64,000 nt of DNA from the NCBI GenBank assembly GCA_943787265.1, contig CALSLT010000019.1, positions 246,746-310,745 of the forward strand, written 5' to 3'. This DNA is from an uncultured Planctomycetaceae bacterium. GTDB lineage: Bacteria; Planctomycetota; Planctomycetia; Planctomycetales; Planctomycetaceae. How positions within the stretch are numbered: position 1 is the stretch's first letter; every line of letters begins with the position of its first letter. The position numbers and the translations under genes were made by a program. This document shows positions 53,225-63,287 of this stretch, one piece after another. A model generated the notes under the pieces. It did no database searches. It worked only from the letters and a program-made list of their open reading frames with translations, and was not told the origin of the DNA.

Positions 53225-55537
53225 ATGATCAACTCGAGGCTCAGAGTTTGTCTGGCCGCTTTGTTTGGCGTAGCCGGAATGTGCTCCGCAACCACGTCGA
53301 TTCACGCAGCTCCGGCTGTGACGACGACCGCTCCGCAAGCGGTGTCTCCCGGGCAGCAGGTCGACGTCAAACTTCGAGGAAGTGGTCTGGCGGGAGCGTC
53401 GCAACTCTGGACTCAGTTTGGAGCTGCGGCTCAACTGACGCCGGACGTCAAAGATAACGGCAAGAATGCTGCCGAAGTTACCTGGCGATTGAAAATTCCG
53501 GCAGACGTTCCTGTCGGGATTCACGGATTGCGGGTCGCCGGTCCGAGCGGTGTGTCGTCTCTCAAACTGATTATGGTTGACGACCTGCCGTCTGTTGCGG
53601 CGGCGGGAAACACGGCGATCGACAAGGCTCAGGAAATCGCTCCGTTAACGGCCGTTGACGGAGCCATCGCCAATCTTTCCAGGAACTATTACCGAATCAA
53701 AGTGGCGGCTGGACAAAAGCTTTCGTTCGAAGTCGTCGCTCGGCGATTGGGCTCGGCGCTCGACCCGCTGCTGAGGATTCTCGACGCAAACGGCCGCGAA
53801 CTGACTTACAGCGACGATGAGCCGGGCCTTCGAGGCGACGCTCGACTGCACTACACGTTTGCAACGGCAGGCGACTACGTTATCGAAGTTCGCGACATCC
53901 GTTACCAGGGCGGGGCAGGGCATTTCTACCGGCTGCGAGTTGGCGACTTTCCGTGTCTGTCGAGTCCTTACCCGATGGGCGTGACGAGGGGATCGGTAGC
54001 AAAGGTCACGTTCGTTGGTCCTGACGCTGAGGGGGTTGGAGCGGTTGAAGTGCGAGCTCCATCAAAAACCGAGATCAACTGGGTGAATGTTGCCGCTCGG
54101 CGTCCCAACGGAAAGAGCAGTGGCTTTGCGATGTTGAGGATTGAAGACGGACCAGTCGCCGTTGAAGCGGAGCCAAACAATGAACTCGCGAAGGCAACGA
54201 AGGTCGAACTTGGCCATTCCCTGAACGGTCGCATCGAGTCGCCGGGAGACGTCGACCACTTCACCTTCGCTGCAAAGAAGGGGCAGAAGTTTCGGTTCAG
54301 CGCTGTCACGCGTCGTCAGGGATCACCGACGTCGGCGTATCTCCGACTGCTGAAAGCTGACGGTGGTCAGGTCGCGGCCAAAGAAGACTTCGGAGTTGGG
54401 GACGCATTCTTCGATTACACCTTTCCGGCTGACGGTGACTACACCCTGGCAGTTGAAGAACTTCATCGGCGTGGCGGGGCCGCGTTTGCTTACCGAGTCG
54501 AAGCTCAACCAATTACGCCGACCTTCGATCTCACGGCGGCCGCTGACACCGTTAACGTTGGTGCGGGGGCGACAGCGATGGTGACAGTCAACGTCGTGCG
54601 CCGAGGTTACAACGGCCCGATTCAGATTGCGGCTACGAATCTCCCCACAGGAGTTATCAGTAATCCGACAATCGCCGGCCCTGGAATCAAATCGGTCGTT
54701 CTGACAATCAGCAGCGGAGCAGAAACCGCAGCGGGCACGTTCGTTCCCGTGCAAATTGTTGGTCGAGGTAAGAACGGTGCTGAAGAATTCGAAGTGACGG
54801 CTCGGACGGAAGACGCGTTGAAGGCAAAGTTCAACGCACTACCGTGGGGACCGCAGAACTTGGATGGTCAGGTTGCCGTTGGCGTTGCCCCAAAACCGCA
54901 AATCCGACTTCGACCAGAGACCGGCGAAGTTGTTTTTGGAAAGAGTCTCTCGGCAACCGTGAAAGTGCTCGTCGATCGTGACAAAGGATTCGACGAGGCC
55001 GTCACATTGGCGATCACTCCTGATGCCAAGAAGGGCGGACTGCCGGGCAACGTGACCGCAGCAGTCAAACCCATTGCTAAAGGACAGAAGGAAGCCGTTA
55101 TCACGTTTACCGCAACTGACAAAGCTCCCCTCGGAGACTTCACCGCGGTCATGACCGGAACGATCAAGCAAGGAAAAACGACCGTCGTTCAAACGGTGCC
55201 GGGAATTACACTGCGACTCCAGGCTCCGATGACGCTGGGACTTGTTCCAGCCGCAGACAAACTGGCGGCAGGGACTGAATTGAAAGCCAAAGTAACTGTC
55301 CAGAGAAACCCGGCATTGAAGGGCGAAGTGACACTGACCTTTCAGAATTTGCCGAAAGGTGTCACGGTGGCAGCGGCAAAAATCCCAGCGGACAAGAATG
55401 ACACTGAAGTAACGCTCGTCGCGGCTGCGGATGCGGCCAAAGGGGCGGTCAAGAATCTAAGCGTGAAAGCTGAAGTCACAGTTGGAAAAGTGAAAGTTTC
55501 AGCAGTTTCGCCGAACGTTGCACTAACTATTGAATAG
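53225..55537 (+). CDS. Secreted PPC-domain protein
   Basis: 770 residues from the ATG at 53225 (CGGAG upstream). Signal peptide with LAALFGVAGMCSATTSIHA. An Ig-like unit (APAVTTTAPQAVSPGQQVDV, IPADVPVGIHGLRVAGPSGV) precedes two pre-peptidase C-terminal (PPC) domains: NYYRIKVAAGQKLSFEVVAR...TFATAGDYVIEVRD and VDHFTFAAKKGQKFRFSAVT...TFPADGDYTLAVEE. The rest is Ig-like beta repeats (TVNVVRRGYNGPIQIAATNL, EVTLTFQNLPKGVTVAAAKI). No protease domain is present. Such proteins are the usual third member beside DUF1549/DUF1501 operons in Planctomycetes; here the DUF1549 gene begins 37 bases downstream. Confidence 0.9.
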   Translation: MINSRLRVCLAALFGVAGMCSATTSIHAAPAVTTTAPQAVSPGQQVDVKLRGSGLAGASQLWTQFGAAAQLTPDVKDNGKNAAEVTWRLKIPADVPVGIHGLRVAGPSGVSSLKLIMVDDLPSVAAAGNTAIDKAQEIAPLTAVDGAIANLSRNYYRIKVAAGQKLSFEVVARRLGSALDPLLRILDANGRELTYSDDEPGLRGDARLHYTFATAGDYVIEVRDIRYQGGAGHFYRLRVGDFPCLSSPYPMGVTRGSVAKVTFVGPDAEGVGAVEVRAPSKTEINWVNVAARRPNGKSSGFAMLRIEDGPVAVEAEPNNELAKATKVELGHSLNGRIESPGDVDHFTFAAKKGQKFRFSAVTRRQGSPTSAYLRLLKADGGQVAAKEDFGVGDAFFDYTFPADGDYTLAVEELHRRGGAAFAYRVEAQPITPTFDLTAAADTVNVGAGATAMVTVNVVRRGYNGPIQIAATNLPTGVISNPTIAGPGIKSVVLTISSGAETAAGTFVPVQIVGRGKNGAEEFEVTARTEDALKAKFNALPWGPQNLDGQVAVGVAPKPQIRLRPETGEVVFGKSLSATVKVLVDRDKGFDEAVTLAITPDAKKGGLPGNVTAAVKPIAKGQKEAVITFTATDKAPLGDFTAVMTGTIKQGKTTVVQTVPGITLRLQAPMTLGLVPAADKLAAGTELKAKVTVQRNPALKGEVTLTFQNLPKGVTVAAAKIPADKNDTEVTLVAAADAAKGAVKNLSVKAEVTVGKVKVSAVSPNVALTIE

Positions 55538-55574
55538 GCAGGGTACTCCTGCGTTCTTTCGAAGAGGCATTCAA

Positions 55575-58016
55575 ATGCGTCGTACGAACATTTTGAAACT
55601 GGTGGCTGTCGCTTTGAGCGTGGCTTGTCTGACTCGTCCAGCTTTGGTCTCGGCCGCTGACGAACCAACGAAACTGACGACCGAGTCAGCAAAGTTCGAA
55701 CTGGCCGGCGTGCGATCTCAACAGCAGATCGTCGTTACCGGACAGTTTGGCGACGAGGTTCGCGACGTCACGCATCTCGCAAAGTTTACCTCTTCGAATC
55801 CGAAGGTGGTGACGCTGGACGGTTCCATCGCCAAGCCAGTTGGTGACGGAGCAGCAAAGATCGCTTGCCAACTCGGCAAACAAACAATCGCGATCGATGT
55901 GGTAGTGAAGGGAACGACTGCTCCGCATCCGGTCAGCTTTAAGAACGAAACACTGGCCGCGCTCAGCAAAGCTGGTTGCAACATGGGAGCGTGTCATGGT
56001 TCACCCTCAGGGAAGGGCGGTTTCCGATTGTCGCTCCGAGCGTTTGATCCGCCGCTCGACATCCTGACGCTCCGATCAGAATTCTTTGGTCGTCGTACCA
56101 ATCCTCTGAAACCAAGTGAGAGCCTTCTGCTACAGAAGCCGCTGATGGAAGTGGCTCATGGCGGCGGTCGTCGACTGACCAAAGGTGGTCCAGCGTGGCT
56201 GGCGCTGCATAATTGGATTGGCGAAGGGCTACAGCTCGACAAGCCGGAGACACCAACGCTGTCGCGCATAGAAATTCTGCCAAACAAACGAGTTTTGCGA
56301 GACGCGTCCGACCGTCAGCAACTTTCCGTGAATGGGTATTTCAGCGACGGCACGGTTCGAGACCTGACAGCGTTAACCGTTTTCACGTCGTCCAACGAGT
56401 CAGTCGCGAGCGTTGATAAAGACGGGCTTGTCGAGAAAACCGGACGAGGGGAAACGGCTATCCTCGCTCGTTACCTGGACAGGATGGCCACGGCTGATGT
56501 GACATTCCTGGAAGAAGTGCCTGGCTTTAAGTGGAGCAATCCTCCCGAAAATAACTTTGTCGACACTCACAGCTTTGCCAAGCTGAAGCAGCTTCAGATT
56601 TTGCCTTCAGACGTCTGCTCCGACGAAGAGTTTCTGCGACGAGCGTATCTCGATTTGACCGGTCGACTGCCGCGGATCGACGAGACTCAGGCGTTCCTTG
56701 CGGGCAAAGCTGGTGAGCGGCGAGCAAAGCTGGTTGATTCGTTGCTTGAGAACGATGACTTCGCCGAATTCTGGACACTGAAATGGAGTGACATTCTTCG
56801 GTCAAACAGTAAGAAGCTGACGGCGACCGGAGTTCACAAATTTCAGCGTTGGGTTTACGACGGCATTCGCACTGACAAAGGGATCGACGAGCTTGCTCAT
56901 GAACTTCTGACCGCCAGCGGCAGCGTTTTCGAAAATCCAGCAGCCAGCTACTGGCGAGCGAGCCGTGACCCTAACGACGCCACCGAAACCACCGCTCAGC
57001 TATTCCTGGGAATTCGGATTCAATGTGCAAAGTGCCACAACCATCCATTCGAAAAATGGTCACAGGACAACTACTACGGCATCGCCGCGGCTTTCACTCG
57101 AATCGGCCGTCAGAAAGGCGCGAAGCCTGACGAAGAGATTATTCACGTCACTCGGTCTGGCGAAATTAAGCAGCCTCGCACCGGGCAGACGATGAAGGTT
57201 CATCTCCTGTTGAAGGGCGATGTCGATGTTCCTGCCGATCAGGACCGTCGACGAGTGTTCGCTGACTGGTTGGTTTCAGCGGAGAATCCATTCTTCGCCA
57301 AGGCGGCCGTGAATCGAATCTGGGGACATCTGATGGGCCGCGGAATCGTTGAACCCGTTGACGACTTTAGAGATTCCAATCCACCGTCAAACGCAGCGTT
57401 GCTCGATTCGCTGGCTGAGCAGTTTGCGAAGAACGGCTTCAGTCGCAAGTGGGCCATCCGAACGATCATGAGCAGCCGCGTTTATCAGCTCAGTTCAAAG
57501 AAGAACGACTTCAACGCGGACGACGAAATTTACGCTTCGCACGCAACTCCACGTTTGCTTTCGGCTGAGCAGCTCCTCGATGCCATCTGCCAGGTGACAG
57601 ACGTTGCTGAAAGCTTCAAAGGTCTGCCAGCAGGAACGCGAGCCGTCGCTCTTCCCGACCCACCGACTGATCATTACTTCCTGAAAGTCTTCGGTCAGCC
57701 TCAGCGTGAGATGGCTTGTCAGTGTGAACGCTCAAGCGAGTCGAACCTTTCGCAGGCTCTTCAAATGATCAATGGACCGACGGTTCATAACAAACTGAGA
57801 GCCGACACCGGTCGGATTCATCAAATGGTCAAAGCCGGTAAGAAAGACGACGAGATCATCACGACTCTTTACCTGGCCGCTCTGGCGAGAAATCCGGTTG
57901 AGGATGAACTGAACGCTTCGCGAAAACACATCGCAGGCAGCACTGACCGATTGCTCGCACTGGAAGACGTTGGCTGGGCGATTCTGAACTCGAAGGAGTT
58001 CCTCTTCCAGCATTGA
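55575..58016 (+). CDS. DUF1549/DUF1553 secreted protein with bacterial Ig-like domain
   Basis: 813 residues from the ATG at 55575 (GAGG upstream). Signal peptide LKLVAVALSVACLTRPALVS. Ig-like (BIG2-type) units: GQFGDEVRDVTHLAKFTSSN and GYFSDGTVRDLTALTVFTSS. A GCNMGACHGSPSGKGGFRLS haem-like block lies between them, then DUF1549 (RRAYLDLTGRLPRIDETQAF, RIQCAKCHNHPFEKWSQDNY with a second CxxCH), and DUF1553 (AAVNRIWGHLMGRGIVEPVD, TPRLLSAEQLLDAICQVTDV, YLAALARNPVEDELNASRKH). Follows the PPC gene by 37 bases. Unlike the operon at 4-9 kb there is no DUF1501 downstream; a terminator and an SDR come next. Confidence 0.92.
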   Translation: MRRTNILKLVAVALSVACLTRPALVSAADEPTKLTTESAKFELAGVRSQQQIVVTGQFGDEVRDVTHLAKFTSSNPKVVTLDGSIAKPVGDGAAKIACQLGKQTIAIDVVVKGTTAPHPVSFKNETLAALSKAGCNMGACHGSPSGKGGFRLSLRAFDPPLDILTLRSEFFGRRTNPLKPSESLLLQKPLMEVAHGGGRRLTKGGPAWLALHNWIGEGLQLDKPETPTLSRIEILPNKRVLRDASDRQQLSVNGYFSDGTVRDLTALTVFTSSNESVASVDKDGLVEKTGRGETAILARYLDRMATADVTFLEEVPGFKWSNPPENNFVDTHSFAKLKQLQILPSDVCSDEEFLRRAYLDLTGRLPRIDETQAFLAGKAGERRAKLVDSLLENDDFAEFWTLKWSDILRSNSKKLTATGVHKFQRWVYDGIRTDKGIDELAHELLTASGSVFENPAASYWRASRDPNDATETTAQLFLGIRIQCAKCHNHPFEKWSQDNYYGIAAAFTRIGRQKGAKPDEEIIHVTRSGEIKQPRTGQTMKVHLLLKGDVDVPADQDRRRVFADWLVSAENPFFAKAAVNRIWGHLMGRGIVEPVDDFRDSNPPSNAALLDSLAEQFAKNGFSRKWAIRTIMSSRVYQLSSKKNDFNADDEIYASHATPRLLSAEQLLDAICQVTDVAESFKGLPAGTRAVALPDPPTDHYFLKVFGQPQREMACQCERSSESNLSQALQMINGPTVHNKLRADTGRIHQMVKAGKKDDEIITTLYLAALARNPVEDELNASRKHIAGSTDRLLALEDVGWAILNSKEFLFQH

Positions 58017-58041
58017 TGCCATCAACGTTCAACAACTGATG

Positions 58042-58079
58042 AAGCCCGGTTTTCTTTCAAAACCGGGCTTCTCTTTATT
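58042..58079 (+). terminator. Rho-independent terminator after the DUF1549/1553 gene
   Basis: Perfect 12-bp stem (58042-58053 with 58059-58070), a 5-nt loop, then CTCTTTATTTT. Confidence 0.9.
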
Positions 58080-58106
58080 TTAAAGTACAATCTGGAGAAT
58101 CGTCTC

Positions 58107-58835
58107 GTGAGCACACTCGAAGGAAAGACAGCGTTAGTAACTGGTGGCGGAAGCGGAATCGGAGCCGAGATCGCCCGGACTCTGGCTGAGAATGGATGCC
58201 GCGTCGCGATTACGGGGCGTCGCGAATCGAGACTTCAGGAAGTCGTCGACAGCTCTTCGCAAGAAATCATCCTTCGAACCAGCGACGTTGGAAATCGCGA
58301 GGACGTTGCAACGCTGTTTAGCTGGGCACGTGAAGAACTCGGGTCTGTCGACATTTTGGTCAACAGTGCCGGCATCAATATCGCCAAGAGATCGATGGCT
58401 GATCTCGACCCAGCGGACTGGGACAAACTGCTCCAGATTAACGCGACCGGAGCCTACAACTGCATCCGCGAAGCTTTGCCGCAGATGCGGGAGAAACAGG
58501 ACGGCGTCATCGTCAATATCAGCTCTGTGGCCGGAATTCGAGCTGGTCTGCTTGGCGGAGTTGCCTATAACGCTTCGAAGTTTGCGATGTCGGCCCTCAG
58601 TCTGACTGTCGGTGAGGAAGAGCGTCAGAACGGCATACGACTGACGTCGATTTATCCGGGAGAGGTCGAAACGCCGATCCTCGACGAACGACCGGTGCCC
58701 GTTTCGGCAGAACATCGCGCCAGGATCCTCCAACCAGAAGACCTCGCTGCGGCTGCTTTGATGGTGATTAGTCTGCCGGCTCGAGCCCGCGTGCCAGAGC
58801 TTGTGATGATCCCGACGACGCAGTCTTTTACTTGA
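58107..58835 (+). CDS. Short-chain dehydrogenase/reductase (classical SDR)
   Basis: 242 residues, GTG start with GGAG 11-14 nt upstream. Cofactor loop ALVTGGGSGIGAEIARTLAE, TGRRESRLQEVV with Arg residues suggesting NADP(H), NSAGINIAKRS, the active-site Ser in VNISSVAGIRAGLLGG, YNASK, then YPGEVETPI. The C-terminus RVPELVMIPTTQSF is of the FabG/YdfG-like type. It is the third rightward gene after a terminator, separated from the LuxE-like gene by 194 bases; shared function with the carboxylate-to-aldehyde genes downstream is possible but not shown. Confidence 0.9.
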   Translation: MSTLEGKTALVTGGGSGIGAEIARTLAENGCRVAITGRRESRLQEVVDSSSQEIILRTSDVGNREDVATLFSWAREELGSVDILVNSAGINIAKRSMADLDPADWDKLLQINATGAYNCIREALPQMREKQDGVIVNISSVAGIRAGLLGGVAYNASKFAMSALSLTVGEEERQNGIRLTSIYPGEVETPILDERPVPVSAEHRARILQPEDLAAAALMVISLPARARVPELVMIPTTQSFT

Positions 58836-59029
58836 TATTTGGCGGCTGTCCGCGGATTTCTCTCAGTCGATTGAATTGCCGCTTCAGTCGCGTAATTATG
58901 GCGGTTTTCGCGGCAATCCTTGCGGTCATCCTGCCATAATTCCCACCTGCAACTTGACTCGTGCGCCCGGCCTGCCGGTTGGTTTTTCTGCGCCGAATCT
59001 TTATATCAACTTAACGACGGAGCACTCCA

Positions 59030-60130
59030 GTGAGCGATAGTTCTCTCGATCAGAAAATGGCTCAAGCCAAAGAAGCACTCGATGCCCACGTTCGCGAAAG
59101 TGTCGAATGGCACTTTAATCCCGAAACAGGGTGCGACTACTGGCTGGACAAGGCCAAGACGCTGGACTTCGATCCTCGTAAGGACATTCAGTGCTTCGAG
59201 GACGTAAAGAGATTTCCGCTGTTTGAAGACGAAGACCTTCGTGGTGGCCCGCTCGACAAGTGGGTTCCGAAAGGACTTGCCGGCAAGCCAACTTATGTTT
59301 TCGAAACAGGTGGAACGACCGGGATCCCGAAATCACGGGTTGTCATCGAAGATCACTGGATCGACTACGAAAACTTCAGTGAAACGCTGCCCGACGAACA
59401 CTTCCCTCGTGGCGCCAACTGGCTGATGCTGGGCCCTTCTGGCCCACGGCGTTTACGACTGGCCGTCGAACACCTCGCTCAGCACCGAGGCGGAATCTGC
59501 TTCTGCGTTGACCTCGATCCTCGTTGGGTCGTCAAGCTGCTCAAGAAAGGCAAGACGGAAGAAGCGAAGGCGTACGCTGCTCACGTTATCGATCAGGCCG
59601 TGACAATCCTTCGAGCCAACCACAACGTGCAGTGTATGTTCGCAACGCCAAAGCTGCTGGAAGCCCTCGCGATGCGATTGCTCGACGACGGAGACAGCAT
59701 CGAAGACGCGGGCATCAAGGGCATCTTTGCTGGCGGTACGGAATTCACTCCTCAGTGGTACCGGTTCTGCAAAGAAGAATTGCTCGGCGAAAACGTATTC
59801 ATCACGCCGACGTACGGCAACACGTTGATGGGCCTGGCGTGCGGAAAGCCGTTCGATCCGGCAGACGAGTACAAGATCACCTACTTTGCACCTCAGCCGC
59901 GAGCGGTGATCGAAGTCGTCCAGTTTGACGACTACAACAAGGTCGTCGAAGTCGGTGAAACGGGCCGAGTGAAGCTTTACACGTTCACCAAGGAGCTGTT
60001 CATTCCCGGATTCATGGAACGAGACGAGGGAGAACGCGAGCCAGCGATTGACGTCTACCCCTGGCACGGCATCAGCGGAACTCGCCCGTTCCACGAATTG
60101 CTCAAGACGACGACCGTCGGCGTTTACTAG
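59030..60130 (+). CDS. Acyl-protein synthetase/LuxE-like adenylate-forming protein
   Basis: 366 residues, shorter than full acyl-CoA ligases, as in LuxE and PaaK-like proteins. The AMP-binding loop is FETGGTTGIPKSRVVIEDHW; LMLGPSGPRRLRLAVEHLAQ, QCMFATPKLLEALAMRLL, GIFAGGTEFTPQWYRFCKEE and VFITPTYGNTLMGLACG follow, and the A8-like region is GETGRVKLYTFTKELFIPGF. LuxE activates a fatty acid as acyl-AMP and hands it to the reductase LuxC. The next gene, 60 bases downstream, is an aldehyde dehydrogenase/LuxC-like reductase, so the pair could reduce a carboxylic acid to an aldehyde. Substrate unknown. GTG start. Confidence 0.82.
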   Translation: MSDSSLDQKMAQAKEALDAHVRESVEWHFNPETGCDYWLDKAKTLDFDPRKDIQCFEDVKRFPLFEDEDLRGGPLDKWVPKGLAGKPTYVFETGGTTGIPKSRVVIEDHWIDYENFSETLPDEHFPRGANWLMLGPSGPRRLRLAVEHLAQHRGGICFCVDLDPRWVVKLLKKGKTEEAKAYAAHVIDQAVTILRANHNVQCMFATPKLLEALAMRLLDDGDSIEDAGIKGIFAGGTEFTPQWYRFCKEELLGENVFITPTYGNTLMGLACGKPFDPADEYKITYFAPQPRAVIEVVQFDDYNKVVEVGETGRVKLYTFTKELFIPGFMERDEGEREPAIDVYPWHGISGTRPFHELLKTTTVGVY

Positions 60131-60190
60131 AACGACGGCGGCTCCCCTTTCAATTTTCAAGGCAGCATACGGCGCGTTAGGAATATTCAG

Positions 60191-61642
60191 ATGCTTGAGA
60201 TCCCTGTCATCCGCTGGGGTAAAGAATACCAGTCCATGAGCAAGACGGACGTCGTCCACTTTGAGACGGGCGAGACGCTGGCTCAAGTAAATGAGGCCAA
60301 CGGAGGTCTCATTAAGATGGATATGCGGAAGGCGAAGAAAGCTCGAGAAGTTCTTCGCCAGTTCAGCATTCAAGAGCTGGTCGACAAGGTTGCCGCGGCT
60401 GGTGAGCTGTTTGAAAACGCTACGTTGCCATTAGGAAATGGCGAGCAGACTCCGGAAGATTTCTGCCGGATTCAGTCGGCGACGACCGGATTGCCGGAGC
60501 ACATGTGCAAGTTCAACATGACGAAGAACGCCTTCGTGATGAAGAACATGGGCGACATTCTTGACGCTCTGACACGCGGTCTGCCATTCGACATTCTTTC
60601 CAACGGCTACGGCCAGGAAAATCGCGACGTGATGGTCAGCTACCAGGCCAACTGTAACGCATCGGGTTGGGTGCTACCGTCAAACAGTCCTGGTGTGCAT
60701 ACATTGTGGCTACCGGTGATTCCGCTTCAAATTGGTTTGGTGATGAAGCCAGGCAAGTCTGAACCTTGGACTCCTTATCGAATCTACGAAGCAATGGCTC
60801 AGGCGGGCATTCCTCGTGAAGCTTTCTGCCTCTATCCAGGTGCTAGGCGACAGCGGAGCCGAACTCGGTGGCGCCGTGCTCGAAAGCTGCGAACGGTCCG
60901 TCATCTTTGGTGGCCAGGCGACGGTTGAGAAGTAACGAAGGCAATCCTCGAATCTCTGCTCACGGCCCTGGTTTCTCAAAGATCATTCTCGGTGACGACG
61001 TCGTCGATGACTGGGAAAAGTATCTCGACCTGATGGTCGATTCGGTCTATCTGAACAGCGGTCGAAGCTGCATCAGTTGCTCAGGAATCTGGGCGTCTCG
61101 ACACACTGAAGAAATCGCTGACGCAATGGCACAACGGCTGGGGCCGATTGCACCGCTGCCGATGAACGATCCGAACGCAGGGCTGGCAGCGTTCACGATG
61201 GCCGGAGCGGCGAAGGCCGATGAACGGTCAGATTGACGACGGTTGCGACTCGGGAGCTGTCACCGAAGTCACGGCTAAGTATCGCGACGGTGATCGCTTC
61301 ATTGAGCAGGAGCGTTGTGACTTTTTACGACCAACCGTTCTGCACGTTTCTGACCCAGACGACGCGATGGCCAACACCGAATTCATGTTTCCGTTCTGCT
61401 CGGTGGTTGAGTGTCCGCAGGATCAGATGATCAAGAAGATCGACTACACACTGGTCGGCACCTGCCTGACGAACGACGAAGCGTTCTCGCGGCAACTTCT
61501 GGATGCGACAAACATAGACCGACTAAACATCGGTGAGGTCAAGACGTTGCAGCTCAACTGGCTCCAGCCGCACGAGGGGAACATCATCGACTTCCTCTAT
61601 CGGGCTCGAGCGTTCCAGAACAGCCCTCCGCCAGCTCACTGA
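60191..61642 (+). CDS. Aldehyde dehydrogenase/LuxC-like acyl reductase (reading frame broken as given)
   Basis: Three overlapping open pieces (60191-60928, 60868-61236, 61220-61642) join into about 482 residues once single bases are dropped at 60845, 60934-60935 and 61219. AGGA precedes the ATG. Blocks: ASGWVLPSNSPGVHTLWLPV, IPLQIGLVMKPGKSEPWTPY, the nucleotide-binding GDSGAELGGAVLESCERSVI, the catalytic Cys in NSGRSCISCSG (about residue 295), and EFMFPFCSVVECPQDQMIKK. The order is that of aldehyde dehydrogenases, and coupling to a LuxE-like gene suggests acyl reduction rather than aldehyde oxidation. The last 40 residues (LQLNWLQPHEGNIIDFLYRA) are LuxC-unlike. A very strong terminator follows. 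Confidence 0.82.
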
Positions 61643-61662
61643 GCAGCAACTTTGCAATCGAT

Positions 61663-61714
61663 AAACAGAACGAGCCAGCATCTCATGAAGACTGCTGGCT
61701 CGTTCTGTTTGTCA
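61663..61714. terminator. Strong terminator between convergent genes
   Basis: Perfect 18-bp stem (61663-61680 with 61693-61710), 12-nt loop, stem ending in TTT. It lies between the rightward aldehyde dehydrogenase gene and the end of the leftward GT39 gene and could serve both. Confidence 0.9.
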
Positions 61715-61747
61715 CAGACGTTGGGTGGTAAACTCCAAGTAGAAGCG

Positions 61748-63286
61748 TCAGTTTGATTGAAACCAAACCGGTTCGCTCGTCTGCTTGTTCTGTGGCGTGT
61801 CTTCGAGACTCGCCATGAGCTGATTGGAGTCGGTGGAGAAAATGTCGATTCGATTTGCGTAGTAGTCGTACCGCTTCTTGTGGATTGTCTTCTCGAGCCG
61901 GCAAGTTGCATTCAGCCATTCCTGCAGCGACGGCGCGATGCCGCTTCGCCCACTCTGGATGACGATCCACGTTCGCCCGAACTCGGAGACAACTCCCGAG
62001 ATACTGGCAATGGGAGACGCCGGATCAATAGCGTGAGTTGGCGGTAGGTCACGATGATAGTGACGAAGGGTTGCCGATTGAGATAGCTGCGATGTTGTCG
62101 TCTTGCTTCGTGTTTGAGATCAAAAAGTCAGACGCGACTCGAAAGTTCGGCCGAGAACCATCGACGTAGTGGCTGACCAGGGTTGGGAAATTGGACAGAG
62201 CCGCGAAAGCGACGAATGTAAAGGCGGCGATCTTTGAGTGGCTTTCAAGCTGCTGAGCAACGAAATGTACGAACCACGCCGCCGAATACAGAGCGGGAAA
62301 AATCACGATCATCAGGTATTCGGGATGGAAGTTTACGGCGAACGGTACCAATAGCGCGAACGGGACTACGGCTGCTGTGCATAGGAACGCAAAGATGTGC
62401 TGTGGCTGGCGGTTGGCCGCGAGCAGGAGTGCTCCCGTCAGACTGAGAACGATGACGCCCCAGCCCAACGAACCGGGAATCGTCATTAAGGCATGGATCG
62501 GTGAGTACATCCACCCGTTGTCGCCGCCCGTCCAGTTTCCTCGAATATTCGGCAACGCGTAAAACAGCACAAAGGAAACAACCAGCGCGGACGACACTCA
62601 GGCCATTGACGGTGAATCTTCGTGAGACTTTGGCTCGACACACGACTAGCGATGCGAGGATCGCAAAGTAGAACATCGGCGCCAGACCCGTCGCGAGAGT
62701 GTGAGTCGTGACCGAAAGAGCCGCGACGACCAGCGCGCCGATCAAGTGCTTCTTGGACGATTCCTGAAGGCCGAACGTCGCGAGGAAAAAGGCCAGCGTC
62801 GAGCCGCACATCGCAAACATGTAGAAGCGATTCTGTTGGCTGTGAAAGATGTGCTCGGGCCACAGCGCAACCATTAGAGACAGAATCAATCCGAATCGCC
62901 GTCCATGCAGACGAGTTCCCAGCAGGAAGACCATTGCGACGTGCAGCGTTCCAAAGATTGCCGGCATGGTTCGGCTGCCGAATTCTTCTCGACCGAACAG
63001 TTGATAGCCGGATTCATGAATCGCATAGCTGGTTGGGAATTAGTCGAGGGAGGACATCGTAGATCGTGAACTCGCCGTCTTCCGGCGTTCCGAAAAGCCG
63101 GTCGGATTCGATAAACGTCGCCAGTTCGTCATTGGCGAACGACCACTCACTCAGTCCGTAAAACCGCAGGCAAGCGGCCAGCAACGTAACGGCAACGCAC
63201 AACATCAATGTCTTTGCGTGTGAGCGATCGTCGGTAATTGTTTTGTCCGACGACGACTCCGTCTGTGAGGTTTCTTGAGTGGTCAT
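61748..63286 (-). CDS. Glycosyltransferase family 39-like membrane protein (reading frame broken as given)
   Basis: Start ATG 63284-63286 with GGAG upstream. Open pieces at 63014-63286, 62245-62967, 62049-62597 and 61748-62070 join into about 511 residues after dropping one base near 63035-63037 (GGG), 62580-62605 and 62068-62075. It begins with a TM helix, then LRFYGLSEWSFANDELATFI: the DE pair in the first periplasmic loop is the catalytic metal site of GT39/ArnT-type enzymes, which use polyprenyl-phosphate sugars. About eight further TM helices follow (AIFGTLHVAMVFLLGTRL, FGLILSLMVALWPEH), then a soluble domain ending QTSEPVWFQSN. One base separates it from the methyltransferase upstream. 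The GT2 at 52.2 kb could supply a lipid-sugar donor. Confidence 0.75.
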
Positions 63287-63287
63287 T

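Noticed and set aside
59030..61642. A bioluminescence (lux) operon
   Set aside because: LuxE-like and LuxC-like proteins are present, but there is no LuxA/LuxB luciferase or LuxD in the window, and the similarity is to the wider adenylate-forming and aldehyde dehydrogenase families.
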